From JBOGVA01 sp050692195 (GTDB lineage Bacteria; Actinomycetota; UBA4738), in the NCBI GenBank assembly GCA_050692195.1, contig JBOGVA010000027.1:1-41677 (forward strand): a stretch of 41,677 nt of DNA, given 5' to 3'. A program made the position numbers and the translations under genes. This document shows positions 22,847-30,788 of this stretch, piece by piece; within the stretch, counting starts at the first letter, position 1; each line of letters starts with the position of its first letter. A model generated the notes under the pieces. That model saw only the letters and a program-made list of their open reading frames with translations. It made no database searches and had not been told where the DNA came from.

Positions 22847-23767
22847 TTGGCCGGGCGAGGTGGTCACCTGATCCTGGTCGCGGGTGGCAGCGGGTTCATC
22901 GGGTCGGCGGTCGTTCGCCGGCTCCTTCGAGACGGCGCCGAGGTCGCCGTCATGACCGCACACCCGAACCGCTCCCGGTCGAAGATCGAGAGCCTGGGGG
23001 CGAGGATGGTCGTGGGGGACGTGCTGGACCCGGAGTCCCTGGCCTCGGCTGTGCGGGGCGCGGAGGTGGTCGTCCAGGCCCTCACGTTCCCCACGTTCCC
23101 CCTGGAGAAGCCTCGGCACAGGTACACGTTCGAGGAATTCGATCACCGAGGGACGGACCGGCTGGTCCAGGCGGCTGCCGGGGCGGGCGCGAAGAAGTAC
23201 GTCTACTCCTCGGCGGTGGGCGCCGCTCCCTACCCGGCGAAGGCCCGCTACACGGCCAAGTGGGCAGGGGAAGAGGCCATCCGCGGGACGGGGATCGACC
23301 ATGCCATCATCCGGCCGTCCTGGGCCTATGGTCCCGAGGACCGCGCGCTGAACAGGTTCGTCGCGTTCCATCGATGGCTGCCGTTCGTCCCGGTCGTGGG
23401 CGACGGCAGCCAGAGCCTCCAGCCGGTGCTCGTCGACGACGTCGCCGAGTGCTTCGTCCAGTCGGCCCGTCTCGACGGGCCCTCCGGCACGTTCGAGATC
23501 GGTGGCCCCGAGGCCATGACGATGAACGACGTGCTGAGGACGATGATGGAGGTGCGGGGCAGGGTGAAGCCGCTCGTTCACTTCCCGGTGTTCATGCCGA
23601 AGCTCGCGGGCTTCTTCCTTCAGGCCCTTCCGAAGCCCCCGCTCTCGCCTGCCGCCGTGGACTTCGCCACAGCCGAGGCCGTTGCCGACACCTCGGCCCT
23701 CCTTCGGGAGTTCGACCTGGAGCTGACCCCGCTCCGAGAGGGTCTGGGGACCTACCTGCGACGTTGA
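22847..23767 (+). CDS. Atypical short-chain dehydrogenase (NDUFA9/NmrA-like NAD(P)-binding protein)
   Basis: About 306 residues from TTG 22847. The Rossmann motif ILVAGGSGFIGSAVVRRLL carries GxxGxxG, followed by VVGDVLDPESL (adenine-site aspartate region) and VQALTFP. The usual SDR catalytic YxxxK is not intact (RYTAKWAGEE has only two residues between Tyr and Lys), which points to the atypical group that binds cofactor for structural or ubiquinone-related roles. The C-terminal part holds IRPSWAYGPEDR and VDDVAECFV. An alternative start is CTG 22868, preceded at ideal spacing by GAGGTGG and producing M-ILVAGGSGFIG directly. The substrate is unknown. It ends in a four-base overlap with mug. 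Confidence 0.78.
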   Translation: MAGRGGHLILVAGGSGFIGSAVVRRLLRDGAEVAVMTAHPNRSRSKIESLGARMVVGDVLDPESLASAVRGAEVVVQALTFPTFPLEKPRHRYTFEEFDHRGTDRLVQAAAGAGAKKYVYSSAVGAAPYPAKARYTAKWAGEEAIRGTGIDHAIIRPSWAYGPEDRALNRFVAFHRWLPFVPVVGDGSQSLQPVLVDDVAECFVQSARLDGPSGTFEIGGPEAMTMNDVLRTMMEVRGRVKPLVHFPVFMPKLAGFFLQALPKPPLSPAAVDFATAEAVADTSALLREFDLELTPLREGLGTYLRR

Positions 23768-24402
23768 CCACCTTCACCTCGTTCTTCCCCCCGTGGCGCC
23801 CGAACCGGGAGCAGCTCGCCGCAGCTCGTGGCAAGACCGTTCCCGACGTCGTCGGCCCGGGCCTCGAGGTCCTCTTCTGCGGGATCAACCCGGGTCTGTA
23901 CTCCGGCGCGGTGGGCCACCACTTCGCGCGTCCAGGCAACCGGTTCTGGAAGGCGTTGCAGGCGAGCGGGTTCACCGAGGAGCTGCTGTCTCCGTTCGAG
24001 GAGGGGAGGCTCCTGTCGTACGGATTGGGGATCACGAATCTGGTGGGTCGAGCCACCGCCGGCGCCGAGGAGCTCAGCGGAGAGGAGATCCGCCAGGGGG
24101 TCCGGCGCCTCGAGCGGAAGGTGTGCCGCTTCCGTCCTTCCATCGTCGCCGTGCTCGGCCTGGGCGCTTACCGGGTCGGTTTCGGCAGGCCCGGGGCGCC
24201 CATAGGCGATCAGCGGGAAGCGATCTGTGCCTCGAGGGTCTGGCTGCTGCCCAACCCGAGTGGGCTCAATGCCCACTACCGGCTGGCCGAACTGACGGAG
24301 GCCTTCGCCGAACTTCGCCGTGAGGTCAGCCGGCGACGTCCTCCCGGGCCGCAGCCGGGTTCGTCTCCGGGTGGTCGAGAGCGGGGGCGGCGCCGACGGT
24401 GA
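23764..24402 (+). CDS. mug: G/T(U) mismatch-specific DNA glycosylase
   Basis: 212 residues from TTG 23764, overlapping the preceding stop codon (TTGA). The Mug/TDG family excises uracil, thymine or ethenocytosine opposite guanine. Seen: FCGINPGLYSGAVGHHFARPGNRFW, containing the catalytic-water motif GINPG, and LLPNPSGLNAHY, containing the NPSG wedge motif that inserts into the duplex. The core ends near FAELRREV (residue 188). The last 24 residues (SRRRPPGPQPG onward) are basic, low complexity, and encoded opposite the end of the histidine kinase, so the tail may be a by-product of read-through into the convergent gene. Confidence 0.88.
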   Translation: MTTFTSFFPPWRPNREQLAAARGKTVPDVVGPGLEVLFCGINPGLYSGAVGHHFARPGNRFWKALQASGFTEELLSPFEEGRLLSYGLGITNLVGRATAGAEELSGEEIRQGVRRLERKVCRFRPSIVAVLGLGAYRVGFGRPGAPIGDQREAICASRVWLLPNPSGLNAHYRLAELTEAFAELRREVSRRRPPGPQPGSSPGGRERGRRRR

Positions 24403-26215
24403 CCGGAAGGCTCACCAGGAACGTCGATCCCTCCCCGGGCGTCGAGGAAACTTCGATGCTGCCCTCCATCGCCTCGACCAGCCGCTTGGTGATGTAGAGG
24501 CCCAGCCCCGCACCTTCGGCTTCGCGGGTGAGGACCGGCCCCGCTTGGTGGAACCGGTCGAAGATGTGGGGCAGGTCGCTCTCGGAGATCCCAACACCTC
24601 GGTCGGCCACCGAGAGGCGCAACCACCCGTTGTCGGCCGTGGCAGCCACCGACACCGGCGATCCGGCGGGCGAGAACTTGAGCGCGTTCCCGACGAGGTT
24701 GCGCAGGACCTGGTCGACCCGGAGAGGATCGATCATCACCCGTCCAGGATGGGCGTCCACCTCCACGCGGATCCGGGATCGCTCGTCTGGGCCGAAGGAC
24801 TCCACCATATGGTGGACGAAGGCGGCCAGCTCAACGCGCTCGACCTGCAGCCGGATCGTGCCCGACTCGATGCGGGTGACCAGGAGCAGGTCGTCGACCA
24901 GTCGGCTCAGGCGCTCGCTATGGCGATCGATGATGGCCATGAACTCCATCTCTTGCTGGTCGGAGATTCGGGGGCGATTGCGGATCAGCGTCTTGACGAA
25001 TCCCCGGATGGCCGTGAGAGGCGTACGGAGCTCGTGGCTCGTGATCGAGATGAAGTCCGACTTCATCTGGTCCAGCTCGCGCAGTCGCTTCATCGTGTCT
25101 CGCTGCTGGGAGAGCAGGCGATTGCTGTGGGCGACCAGCGCGATCTGGTCGGCCAACCTCGTCAGAAGCTCCAGTGATGGCTGGTCGAACGCGTCCTCAC
25201 TGCGGCTCTCCACGTCGATGACCCCGATGACCTCGTCCCCGATGCGGAGCGGGGCAGCCATCTCCGAACGGACCTCCGGGTCCGCCTCGATGTAGCCCGG
25301 GAACGCCTTCACGTCCGGCACGAGCAGTGGCCGCCCGGTGGCCGCCACCATCCCGGTGACGCCCTGGCCCAACGGGATACCTCTCTCGTAGAGCGGCATC
25401 CCGTACATGCCCTTCACCACCAGCTCGTCGCCCTCGCGGAGCAGGATCGAGAAGGTCTCGAACTCCAGGTCCCGGCCGACCGCGCCGGCCATCAGCGGCA
25501 GGGATGTGTCGAGGTCTTCCGCCGCCACTCCGGTCAGGATGGCGGTGTTGAAGGCCGCCACCTCGCGGCGGGCCACCGACTCTCTTCGGGCCGCCTCCTC
25601 GAACAGGCTCGCCTGCTGGTTGGCCCGGTCGGCTTCCCGGGCCAGCGACCGGGCCATGAACCCGGCCACCAGGGCGATGATCGCCTGGACGCCGACGCGG
25701 AAGGCGACATTGGCCACCTGGAAGTCGTACTCGGGGATGAACTGCTCCGGCAGGGCCTGGGGGAAGCGCGCGGCCAGATATGCTTCGCGAACCACCTCGT
25801 TGACCAGGGTCAGGGCCACCGCCGCCATGGCTCCTCCCAGGCGGTAGCGAAGGGCTCCCTCGAGCGGAAGGATGTACAGCACGACCCAGGTGGCGCCCTT
25901 GGGGTCGTAGCTGAACGCCCAGGTCAGCGAGAACGTGATGAGCATGTCGAAGACGAACGCTCCGACCCCGATCTTCCGTATGCCCTGGAGCGATACCGCT
26001 CGCCGAGCGGCGAGCCAGATGGCCAGGTTCCCCAGGGCCAGGAAGGCCATGATGGCGTAGGCGAACGTCACGACCCTGCCGGAGGCATAGGGAGGAGTCC
26101 CGGAGTTCGTCTCGGAGACCAGATAGACGCCGAGCACCACGCCGAACCACCGGACCAGCACCAGGCCGTGCTCGAGGCGTCTGGCCCGTTCGAGCTCTCG
26201 CGGGGCTCCCTCCAC
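24326..26215 (-). CDS. Membrane sensor histidine kinase with GAF domain (orphan)
   Basis: 629 residues from GTG 26215 after GGAGG. Residues about 18-190 hold five to six membrane helices of an MASE-like type; a short coiled coil (190-220) is followed by a GAF domain (225-365, ending LRIGDEVIGVIDVES). The kinase core has the H box SITSHELRTPL with His394, then the N box VLRNLVGNALKFS, the G1 box VADRGVGI, F box DLPHIFDRF and G2 box GAGLGLYITKRLVE. All residues needed for autophosphorylation are present. No response regulator gene lies nearby, so its partner is elsewhere. The signal cannot be inferred. The C-terminal 77 bases overlap the convergent mug gene. Confidence 0.93.
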   Translation of the reverse strand: MEGAPRELERARRLEHGLVLVRWFGVVLGVYLVSETNSGTPPYASGRVVTFAYAIMAFLALGNLAIWLAARRAVSLQGIRKIGVGAFVFDMLITFSLTWAFSYDPKGATWVVLYILPLEGALRYRLGGAMAAVALTLVNEVVREAYLAARFPQALPEQFIPEYDFQVANVAFRVGVQAIIALVAGFMARSLAREADRANQQASLFEEAARRESVARREVAAFNTAILTGVAAEDLDTSLPLMAGAVGRDLEFETFSILLREGDELVVKGMYGMPLYERGIPLGQGVTGMVAATGRPLLVPDVKAFPGYIEADPEVRSEMAAPLRIGDEVIGVIDVESRSEDAFDQPSLELLTRLADQIALVAHSNRLLSQQRDTMKRLRELDQMKSDFISITSHELRTPLTAIRGFVKTLIRNRPRISDQQEMEFMAIIDRHSERLSRLVDDLLLVTRIESGTIRLQVERVELAAFVHHMVESFGPDERSRIRVEVDAHPGRVMIDPLRVDQVLRNLVGNALKFSPAGSPVSVAATADNGWLRLSVADRGVGISESDLPHIFDRFHQAGPVLTREAEGAGLGLYITKRLVEAMEGSIEVSSTPGEGSTFLVSLPVTVGAAPALDHPETNPAAAREDVAG

Positions 26216-26257
26216 CGCTCAGCCTCCGTTCCGGTTCAGTTGGTCCGATGCGGCAGG

Positions 26258-26263
26258 TACAAT
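26258..26263 (+). promoter_or_regulatory. Candidate -10 box of the ffh-rpsP-khpA-rimM-trmD unit
   Basis: TACAAT (five of six consensus bases) lies 44 bases before the ffh ATG in the 92-base divergent gap with the histidine kinase. A poor TTCAGT lies 17 bases upstream. A second box, TAGCAT, is at 26276-26281. There is no ribosome site before ATG 26308. Confidence 0.45.
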
Positions 26264-26307
26264 GAGCTTCTCGGCTAGCATACGCGGCGCCTGTCTACCC
26301 AAATCTC

Positions 26308-27672
26308 ATGTTCGACGCACTGAGCGGCCGCTTGAACGCGGTCTTCCGGAAGCTCCGATCCCGGGGGAAGCTCCATCCGAAGCAGGTGGACTCGGCCCTG
26401 GAGGACATCCGCATGGCCCTCCTGGAGGCCGATGTCGCATTGGAGGTGGTGGACGACTTCCTCTCCAGGGTGCGCTCCAGAGCCCTCTCCGACGAGGTCA
26501 TGCGGAGCCTTACCCCGGCCCAGCAGGTGGTGAAGGTGGTGCGCGACGAGCTCACCACCACGCTGGGAGGAGAGCACAGGGCCTTCGCTTTCCCGGGGGC
26601 CAACCCAGTCGTCATCATGATGGCCGGCGTCCAGGGATCGGGGAAGACGACCGCGTGCGCCAAGCTGGCCCTGCATCTGAAGGAAAAGGGAAAGCAGCCG
26701 CTGCTGGTGGCCGCCGACCTCCAGCGCCCGGCCGCGGTCGATCAGCTCTTCACGCTGGCCGGGGAGGTCGGTGTCCCGGCCTTCTCCGAGGGAAAGGACC
26801 CTCCGAGGGTGGCGAGGAACGCCGTCAAGCAGGCCTCGCGGGAAAGCCGCAACGTCGTGATCGTCGATACCGCCGGTCGTCTGCACGTCGACCCAGACAT
26901 GATGAAGGAGGCCCAGAGGGTCAAGGACGCGCTGCGGCCCCATCACGTCCTCATGGCCTGCGATGCCATGACCGGGCAGGACGCCGTCATCCAGGCCAGG
27001 GAGTTCATGCGCGAGGTGGACGTCACGGGGTTCGTCCTCACGAAGCTCGACGGGGACTCCAGGGGCGGGGCGGCCCTCTCCATCACCAGCGTCACCGGAC
27101 GGCCCATCTTCTTCGCGGGGACGGGGGAGAAGCTCGCGGACCTCGAGCCCTTCCACCCGGACCGGATGGCCTCTCGGATCCTGGGCATGGGCGACGTCAT
27201 GACGCTCATCGAGAAGGCCGAGAAGGAGATGGACCAGGAGAAGGCGAAAGAGGCCGCCGAGAAGATGGCCCGCGCCGAGTTCACCCTGGAGGATTTCCTG
27301 GCCCAGATGCGGGAGGTCCGAAAGCTGGGCCCGCTCCAGGACCTGCTGTCGATGCTACCCGGCATCCCGGGGGGCAAGGAGCAGCTCAAGGACGTCCAGG
27401 TGGACGAAGGCGAGATGGCCCGGACCGAGGCCATCATCTGCTCCATGACGCCCGAGGAGCGACGGAAGCCCGCTATCATCGGCGGGAGCAGGCGGCTGCG
27501 CATCGCCAGAGGGTCTGGCACCACCACGCAAGAGGTCAACGCGCTTCTCAAGCAATTCGCCCAGGCCCGCAAGATGATGAAGTCGGTGATGGGGATGGCC
27601 GGGATCGGGGGGAAGGGCGGCCGGGTGCGCCTTCCGAAGATCCCCGGGATCCCGAACTTGCCAGGGCCGTAG
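26308..27672 (+). CDS. ffh: Signal recognition particle protein Ffh
   Basis: 454 residues from ATG 26308. Ffh with 4.5S RNA binds signal sequences on the ribosome and delivers them to FtsY. The N-domain occupies 1-90, and the G-domain has GVQGSGKTT (107-115), AADLQRPAAVDQL, VDTAGRLHVDPDMM, TKLDGDSRGG and GTGEKLADLEPFHPDR. The M-domain from about 325 is methionine-rich (MLPGIPGG, KMMKSVMGM) and includes the RNA-binding segment SRRLRIARGSGT. It ends in a Gly/Lys/Pro-rich tail. It leads the S16 operon, a frequent arrangement. Confidence 0.97.
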   Translation: MFDALSGRLNAVFRKLRSRGKLHPKQVDSALEDIRMALLEADVALEVVDDFLSRVRSRALSDEVMRSLTPAQQVVKVVRDELTTTLGGEHRAFAFPGANPVVIMMAGVQGSGKTTACAKLALHLKEKGKQPLLVAADLQRPAAVDQLFTLAGEVGVPAFSEGKDPPRVARNAVKQASRESRNVVIVDTAGRLHVDPDMMKEAQRVKDALRPHHVLMACDAMTGQDAVIQAREFMREVDVTGFVLTKLDGDSRGGAALSITSVTGRPIFFAGTGEKLADLEPFHPDRMASRILGMGDVMTLIEKAEKEMDQEKAKEAAEKMARAEFTLEDFLAQMREVRKLGPLQDLLSMLPGIPGGKEQLKDVQVDEGEMARTEAIICSMTPEERRKPAIIGGSRRLRIARGSGTTTQEVNALLKQFAQARKMMKSVMGMAGIGGKGGRVRLPKIPGIPNLPGP

Positions 27673-27716
27673 GGACGAGAGACTCCCCGGCGCCAGATGC
27701 CGGATGGGAGGAAACC

Positions 27717-28037
27717 ATGGTCAAGATCAGGCTGATGCGAAAGGGAGCGGCCAAGCGTCCCTTCTACCGGGTCGTGGTGGCGGATGCTCGAAGCCCGAGG
27801 GATGGGCGGTTCATCGAGAACATCGGCAAGTATCATCCGCTGTCGGACCCCTCCCTGATCGAGATCGACGCCGATCGCGCCCTCTACTGGCTTTCCCAGG
27901 GAGCCCAACCGACGCAGCAGGTACGCAACCTCCTGCAGAAACAGGGCATCTGGGAGCGATTCCAGTCTTCGAGGACCGGCCCGGCGTCACCTGCCACGCC
28001 CACCACCCCGCCCCCCGATCGGGACGACACTTCCTGA
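27717..28037 (+). CDS. rpsP: 30S ribosomal protein S16 (bS16)
   Basis: 106 residues from ATG 27717 with GGGAGG six bases upstream. Core MVKIRLMRKGAAKRPFYRVVV and ADARSPRDGRFIENIGKYHP are the conserved S16 signature, followed by the dimer-like helix DRALYWLSQGAQPT. The C-terminal 20 residues (TGPASPATPTTPPPDRDD) form a Pro/Thr-rich extension often seen in actinobacteria. It is followed after seven bases by khpA. Confidence 0.96.
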   Translation: MVKIRLMRKGAAKRPFYRVVVADARSPRDGRFIENIGKYHPLSDPSLIEIDADRALYWLSQGAQPTQQVRNLLQKQGIWERFQSSRTGPASPATPTTPPPDRDDTS

Positions 28038-28044
28038 CTCCGCC

Positions 28045-28275
28045 GTGAAGGAGGTTCTGGAGTACATCGCGCGGAACCTCGTCGATGAGCCCGACGCGGT
28101 GGAGGTCACCGAAGAGGAGCGGGACGGGGCCGTGGTTCTCAAGCTGTCGGTGGCGACCGAGGACATGGGGAAGATCATCGGAAGGGGAGGGCGGACGGCC
28201 CGAGCTATCCGTGATGTCGTGCGAGCGGCCAGCACCAGGTCGGGCGTGACCACCGTGGTCGAGATCGTGGAGTGA
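28045..28275 (+). CDS. khpA: KH-domain RNA-binding protein KhpA (YlqC)
   Basis: 76 residues from GTG 28045. It is a single KH domain with the RNA-binding GxxG loop in KIIGRGGRTARAIR at about 46-59. KhpA forms a homodimer or a heterodimer with KhpB and binds many small RNAs and mRNAs; khpB is not in the window. Its position between rpsP and rimM is the standard one in Gram-positive bacteria. The last codons overlap rimM as GTGA. Confidence 0.93.
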   Translation: MKEVLEYIARNLVDEPDAVEVTEEERDGAVVLKLSVATEDMGKIIGRGGRTARAIRDVVRAASTRSGVTTVVEIVE

Positions 28276-28793
28276 ACCGCAGCCCCAACCGGATCGCGGT
28301 GGGTCGCATCGCCCGGGCCCACGGTGTGAGGGGTGAGGTCGCGGTGCAGCCCCTGTCGCAGGTGGGTTCCCGATTCGAGCCCGGGTCCCGTCTGTTTGCC
28401 GGGGTGGGCGACGACCATCCACTCGTGGTTCTGGCCTCGCGTCCCCACCATGCCCGGCTCCTGGTGGCCTTCGAAGGGATCGGCGATCGAGCCGCGGCCG
28501 ATGCCCTCCGAGGGACCTATCTGTTCGTCCCGGCCTCCTCGGCGCCGCCCCTCGCCGAGGGTGAGTACTGGCCCCATCAGATCGTGGGGTGTCAGGTGGT
28601 GACGCAGGAGGGGCGTTCCCTGGGGAAGGTGAAAGAGGTCATCCACACGCCCGCCAACGACGTGTGGGCCGCCGAGGGAGCGACCGGGAAGGACGAGGTG
28701 CTCATCCCGGCCCTCAAGGACGTGGTGAAGGAGGTGGACCTGGAGGCACGAACCATCGTGGTCCGGGACGTCCCCGGCCTCATCGCGCCGTGA
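28272..28793 (+). CDS. rimM: Ribosome maturation factor RimM
   Basis: 173 residues from GTG 28272, overlapping the khpA stop by four bases. RimM binds S19 and helps the 30S head mature. The N-terminal domain carries IAVGRIARAHGVRGEVAVQPL (signature G+I---HGV+GE--V). The C-terminal PRC-barrel begins GEYWPHQIVGCQVVTQEGRSLG and ends LIPALKDVVKEVDLEARTIVV. Length is typical. It is followed by trmD with GTGA overlap. Confidence 0.94.
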   Translation: MNRSPNRIAVGRIARAHGVRGEVAVQPLSQVGSRFEPGSRLFAGVGDDHPLVVLASRPHHARLLVAFEGIGDRAAADALRGTYLFVPASSAPPLAEGEYWPHQIVGCQVVTQEGRSLGKVKEVIHTPANDVWAAEGATGKDEVLIPALKDVVKEVDLEARTIVVRDVPGLIAP

Positions 28794-29521
28794 CGGGATC
28801 GGCGGCGCCTCGGCCGGCTTTGCGGGTGGACATCCTCACCATCTTCCCCGGCATGTTCGGCGGTCCTCTCGAGCAGAGCCTGCTGGGCAGGGCTATCGCC
28901 ACAGGCCTCGTGGAGGTCCGCGTGCACGACATCCGCGAGCATGCCGACGACCGGCATCGCCGCGTGGACGACTACGCCTTCGGCGGCGGCCCCGGGATGG
29001 TGATGAAGCCAGAGCCCGTGTTCCGGGCCGTCGAGTCCCTGGGGGAAGGTCCGAAGCGGATCATCCTCCTGTCAGCCGCAGGGCGGCGGCTGGATCAGTC
29101 CCTGGTGAGAGAGCTTGCCGCCGAGCCCTGGCTCGTCCTGATCTGCGGCCGGTACGAAGGGGTCGACGAGCGGGTGGTGGAGGGGCTACCTGCCGAAGAG
29201 ATCTCGGTCGGTGACTTCGTTCTGGCCGGAGGCGAGGTGGCGGCCCTGGCTCTCCTCGAGGGCGTCACCAGGCTGGTCCCTGGTGTGGTGGGGAACGAAG
29301 AATCGCTCGCTCCGGAGTCGTTCGAGGCCAGGTCGCTCGACCATCCCCACTACACGCGGCCCCAGACCTATCGAGGGATGGAGGTCCCTGAGGTTCTGGT
29401 CTCCGGAGACCACGCCCGCATCGCCGAATGGCGCCGCCTGGCGGCGCTCCAGAAGACACGAAGGAACCGGCCGGACCTGCTCGCACCTGAGCGGCCCGAG
29501 GAGAGGGACACCGGCGAGTAG
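28790..29521 (+). CDS. trmD: tRNA (guanine(37)-N1)-methyltransferase
   Basis: 243 residues if started at GTG 28790 (four-base overlap with rimM); the in-frame TTG 28820 would give the more usual M-RVDILTIFPGMF beginning. TrmD methylates G37 next to the anticodon, preventing frameshifts. The trefoil-knot SAM site is clear: DDYAFGGGPGMVMKPEP, LVLICGRYEGVDERV and EISVGDFVLAGGEVAALALLE. The C-terminal domain includes LDHPHYTRPQTYRG, which contacts tRNA. It is the last gene of the ffh unit; rplS has its own promoter. Confidence 0.95.
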   Translation: MTGSAAPRPALRVDILTIFPGMFGGPLEQSLLGRAIATGLVEVRVHDIREHADDRHRRVDDYAFGGGPGMVMKPEPVFRAVESLGEGPKRIILLSAAGRRLDQSLVRELAAEPWLVLICGRYEGVDERVVEGLPAEEISVGDFVLAGGEVAALALLEGVTRLVPGVVGNEESLAPESFEARSLDHPHYTRPQTYRGMEVPEVLVSGDHARIAEWRRLAALQKTRRNRPDLLAPERPEERDTGE

Positions 29522-29545
29522 TCCTCCGTTGGCCCAATAGCCCGG

Positions 29546-29590
29546 TGCTATGATTGGCGCCCCGCTTCCGGCGGGTTCCGGACAACAGCA
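29546..29590 (+). promoter_or_regulatory. Extended -10 promoter and short hairpin leader of rplS
   Basis: TGCTATGAT (29546-29554) is an extended -10 (TGnTAnnnT). The predicted start, near 29561, coincides with the first base of a perfect 5-bp hairpin, CCCGC (29561-29565), loop TTCCG, GCGGG (29571-29575). Fifteen bases later comes the rplS ATG, with no purine-rich ribosome site. The hairpin at the mRNA 5' end may stabilise the message or act in L19 feedback; there is no direct evidence. Confidence 0.5.
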
Positions 29591-29995
29591 ATGAACAGGG
29601 TCGATCTCGTCGAGAAGACGCGTCTGCGTGAGGACCTGCCCGACTTCCGGCCGGGCGATACCCTGCGCGTCCACGTGCGGGTGGCCGAGGCTGGCCGGGA
29701 GCGCATCCAGGTATTCCAGGGCGTGGTCATCAGGAGGCAGGGAGGCGGCCTCCGGGAGACCTTCACGGTTCGAAAGGTTTCGTTCGGCGTCGGCGTCGAG
29801 AGGAGCTTCCCGCTGCATTCGCCCACGATCGCTCGAATCGAGGTGGTCTCACGGGGCCGCGTTCGCCGGGCCAAGCTCTACTACCTGAGAGAGCGCCGGG
29901 GGAAGCGGGCCAGGATCCGGGAGCGGAGGGAACCCGTTGCGTCACGCGAGGTAACGGAGGAAGCGGAGCAGGGAGCCGAGGGCGGGCAGGGCTAG
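29591..29995 (+). CDS. rplS: 50S ribosomal protein L19 (bL19)
   Basis: 134 residues from ATG 29591. Typical L19 features in order: LREDLPDFRPGDTLRVHVRV, RERIQVFQGVVIRRQGGG, ETFTVRKVSFGVGVER and FPLHSPTIARIEVVSRGRVR, then AKLYYLRERRGKRARI. The C-terminus carries an extra Glu/Gly-rich tail of about 20 residues (TEEAEQGAEGGQG). It starts a new unit with lepB three bases downstream. Confidence 0.96.
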   Translation: MNRVDLVEKTRLREDLPDFRPGDTLRVHVRVAEAGRERIQVFQGVVIRRQGGGLRETFTVRKVSFGVGVERSFPLHSPTIARIEVVSRGRVRRAKLYYLRERRGKRARIRERREPVASREVTEEAEQGAEGGQG

Positions 29996-29998
29996 GGC

Positions 29999-30775
29999 AT
30001 GGCGACCAGCCCCATGGAACGACCTCGCGACCTGGAGCGAAGTGGGTTGTCGAAGGACAGAACCCCCGTGCCGCCCGTACACCCGGGAGGCGCCGCTTCG
30101 AGAAGTACTCCCGACGGCTCGACGGGCTCGGTAGCGACTTCAAAGCAAGGCGCGGCGAAGCAGGTCCGGAGGGCCAGGAGCCCCTTGGCGTTTCTGACCG
30201 AGCTCCCGGTGCTAATCGCGATCGCCTTGCTCCTGGCGCTCCTGATCAAGACCTTTCTCCTCCAAGCCTTCTTCATCCCCTCGGAGTCCATGGACCCGAC
30301 CCTGCGAGCCGGCGACCGCGTGCTCGTGAACAAGGTCGTCTATCACCTGCACCCGCCGCGCCGGGGGGACGTCATCGTGTTCGCGGACCCGAACCCGGGG
30401 ACGGCTCCCGATCGCAATCCACTCTCAGCCTTCTGGCACTGGCTCACCGAGGGAGTGGGCCTTTCAATCGGTCCGGAGAAGGACTTCATCAAGCGCGTGA
30501 TCGCGCTCCCGGGCGAGACGATCGAGATCAAGCGAGGCGAGGTGTTCGTCGACGGAGCGAGGCTGGACGAGCCCTACCTGAACTCTTTGGAGGACCTCTC
30601 GGACTTTCCACCCGTGACGGTCCCTGGCGATAGCCTGTTCGTGATGGGCGACAACCGGACGAGCTCGAACGATTCGCGGCGAGGGCTGGGCTTCATCCCC
30701 TACGACAGGGTGGTGGGGAGGGCCTTCGTCGTCATCTGGCCGCCGTCGAGGATCGGGCGGCTGGGCGGGACCTAG
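29999..30775 (+). CDS. lepB: Signal peptidase I
   Basis: 258 residues from ATG 29999. It removes signal peptides from Sec- and Tat-exported proteins at the outer face of the membrane. A 65-residue cytoplasmic Arg/Pro/Ser-rich region precedes one membrane helix (about 68-90). The catalytic serine is Ser97 in FIPSESMDPTL and the general-base lysine is Lys165 in DFIKRVIALPGE; the box VMGDNRTSSNDSR is also intact. It is therefore the working bacterial-type enzyme, in contrast to the inactive-looking S26 relative at 7.5-8.6 kb. It lies between rplS and rnhB, as in mycobacteria. Confidence 0.95.
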   Translation: MATSPMERPRDLERSGLSKDRTPVPPVHPGGAASRSTPDGSTGSVATSKQGAAKQVRRARSPLAFLTELPVLIAIALLLALLIKTFLLQAFFIPSESMDPTLRAGDRVLVNKVVYHLHPPRRGDVIVFADPNPGTAPDRNPLSAFWHWLTEGVGLSIGPEKDFIKRVIALPGETIEIKRGEVFVDGARLDEPYLNSLEDLSDFPPVTVPGDSLFVMGDNRTSSNDSRRGLGFIPYDRVVGRAFVVIWPPSRIGRLGGT

Positions 30776-30788
30776 TGTCCCCCGGGCC

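Noticed and set aside
24326..26215. Histidine kinase as half of a two-component operon
   Set aside because: No receiver-domain gene lies within the flanking sequence; both neighbours are on the opposite strand.
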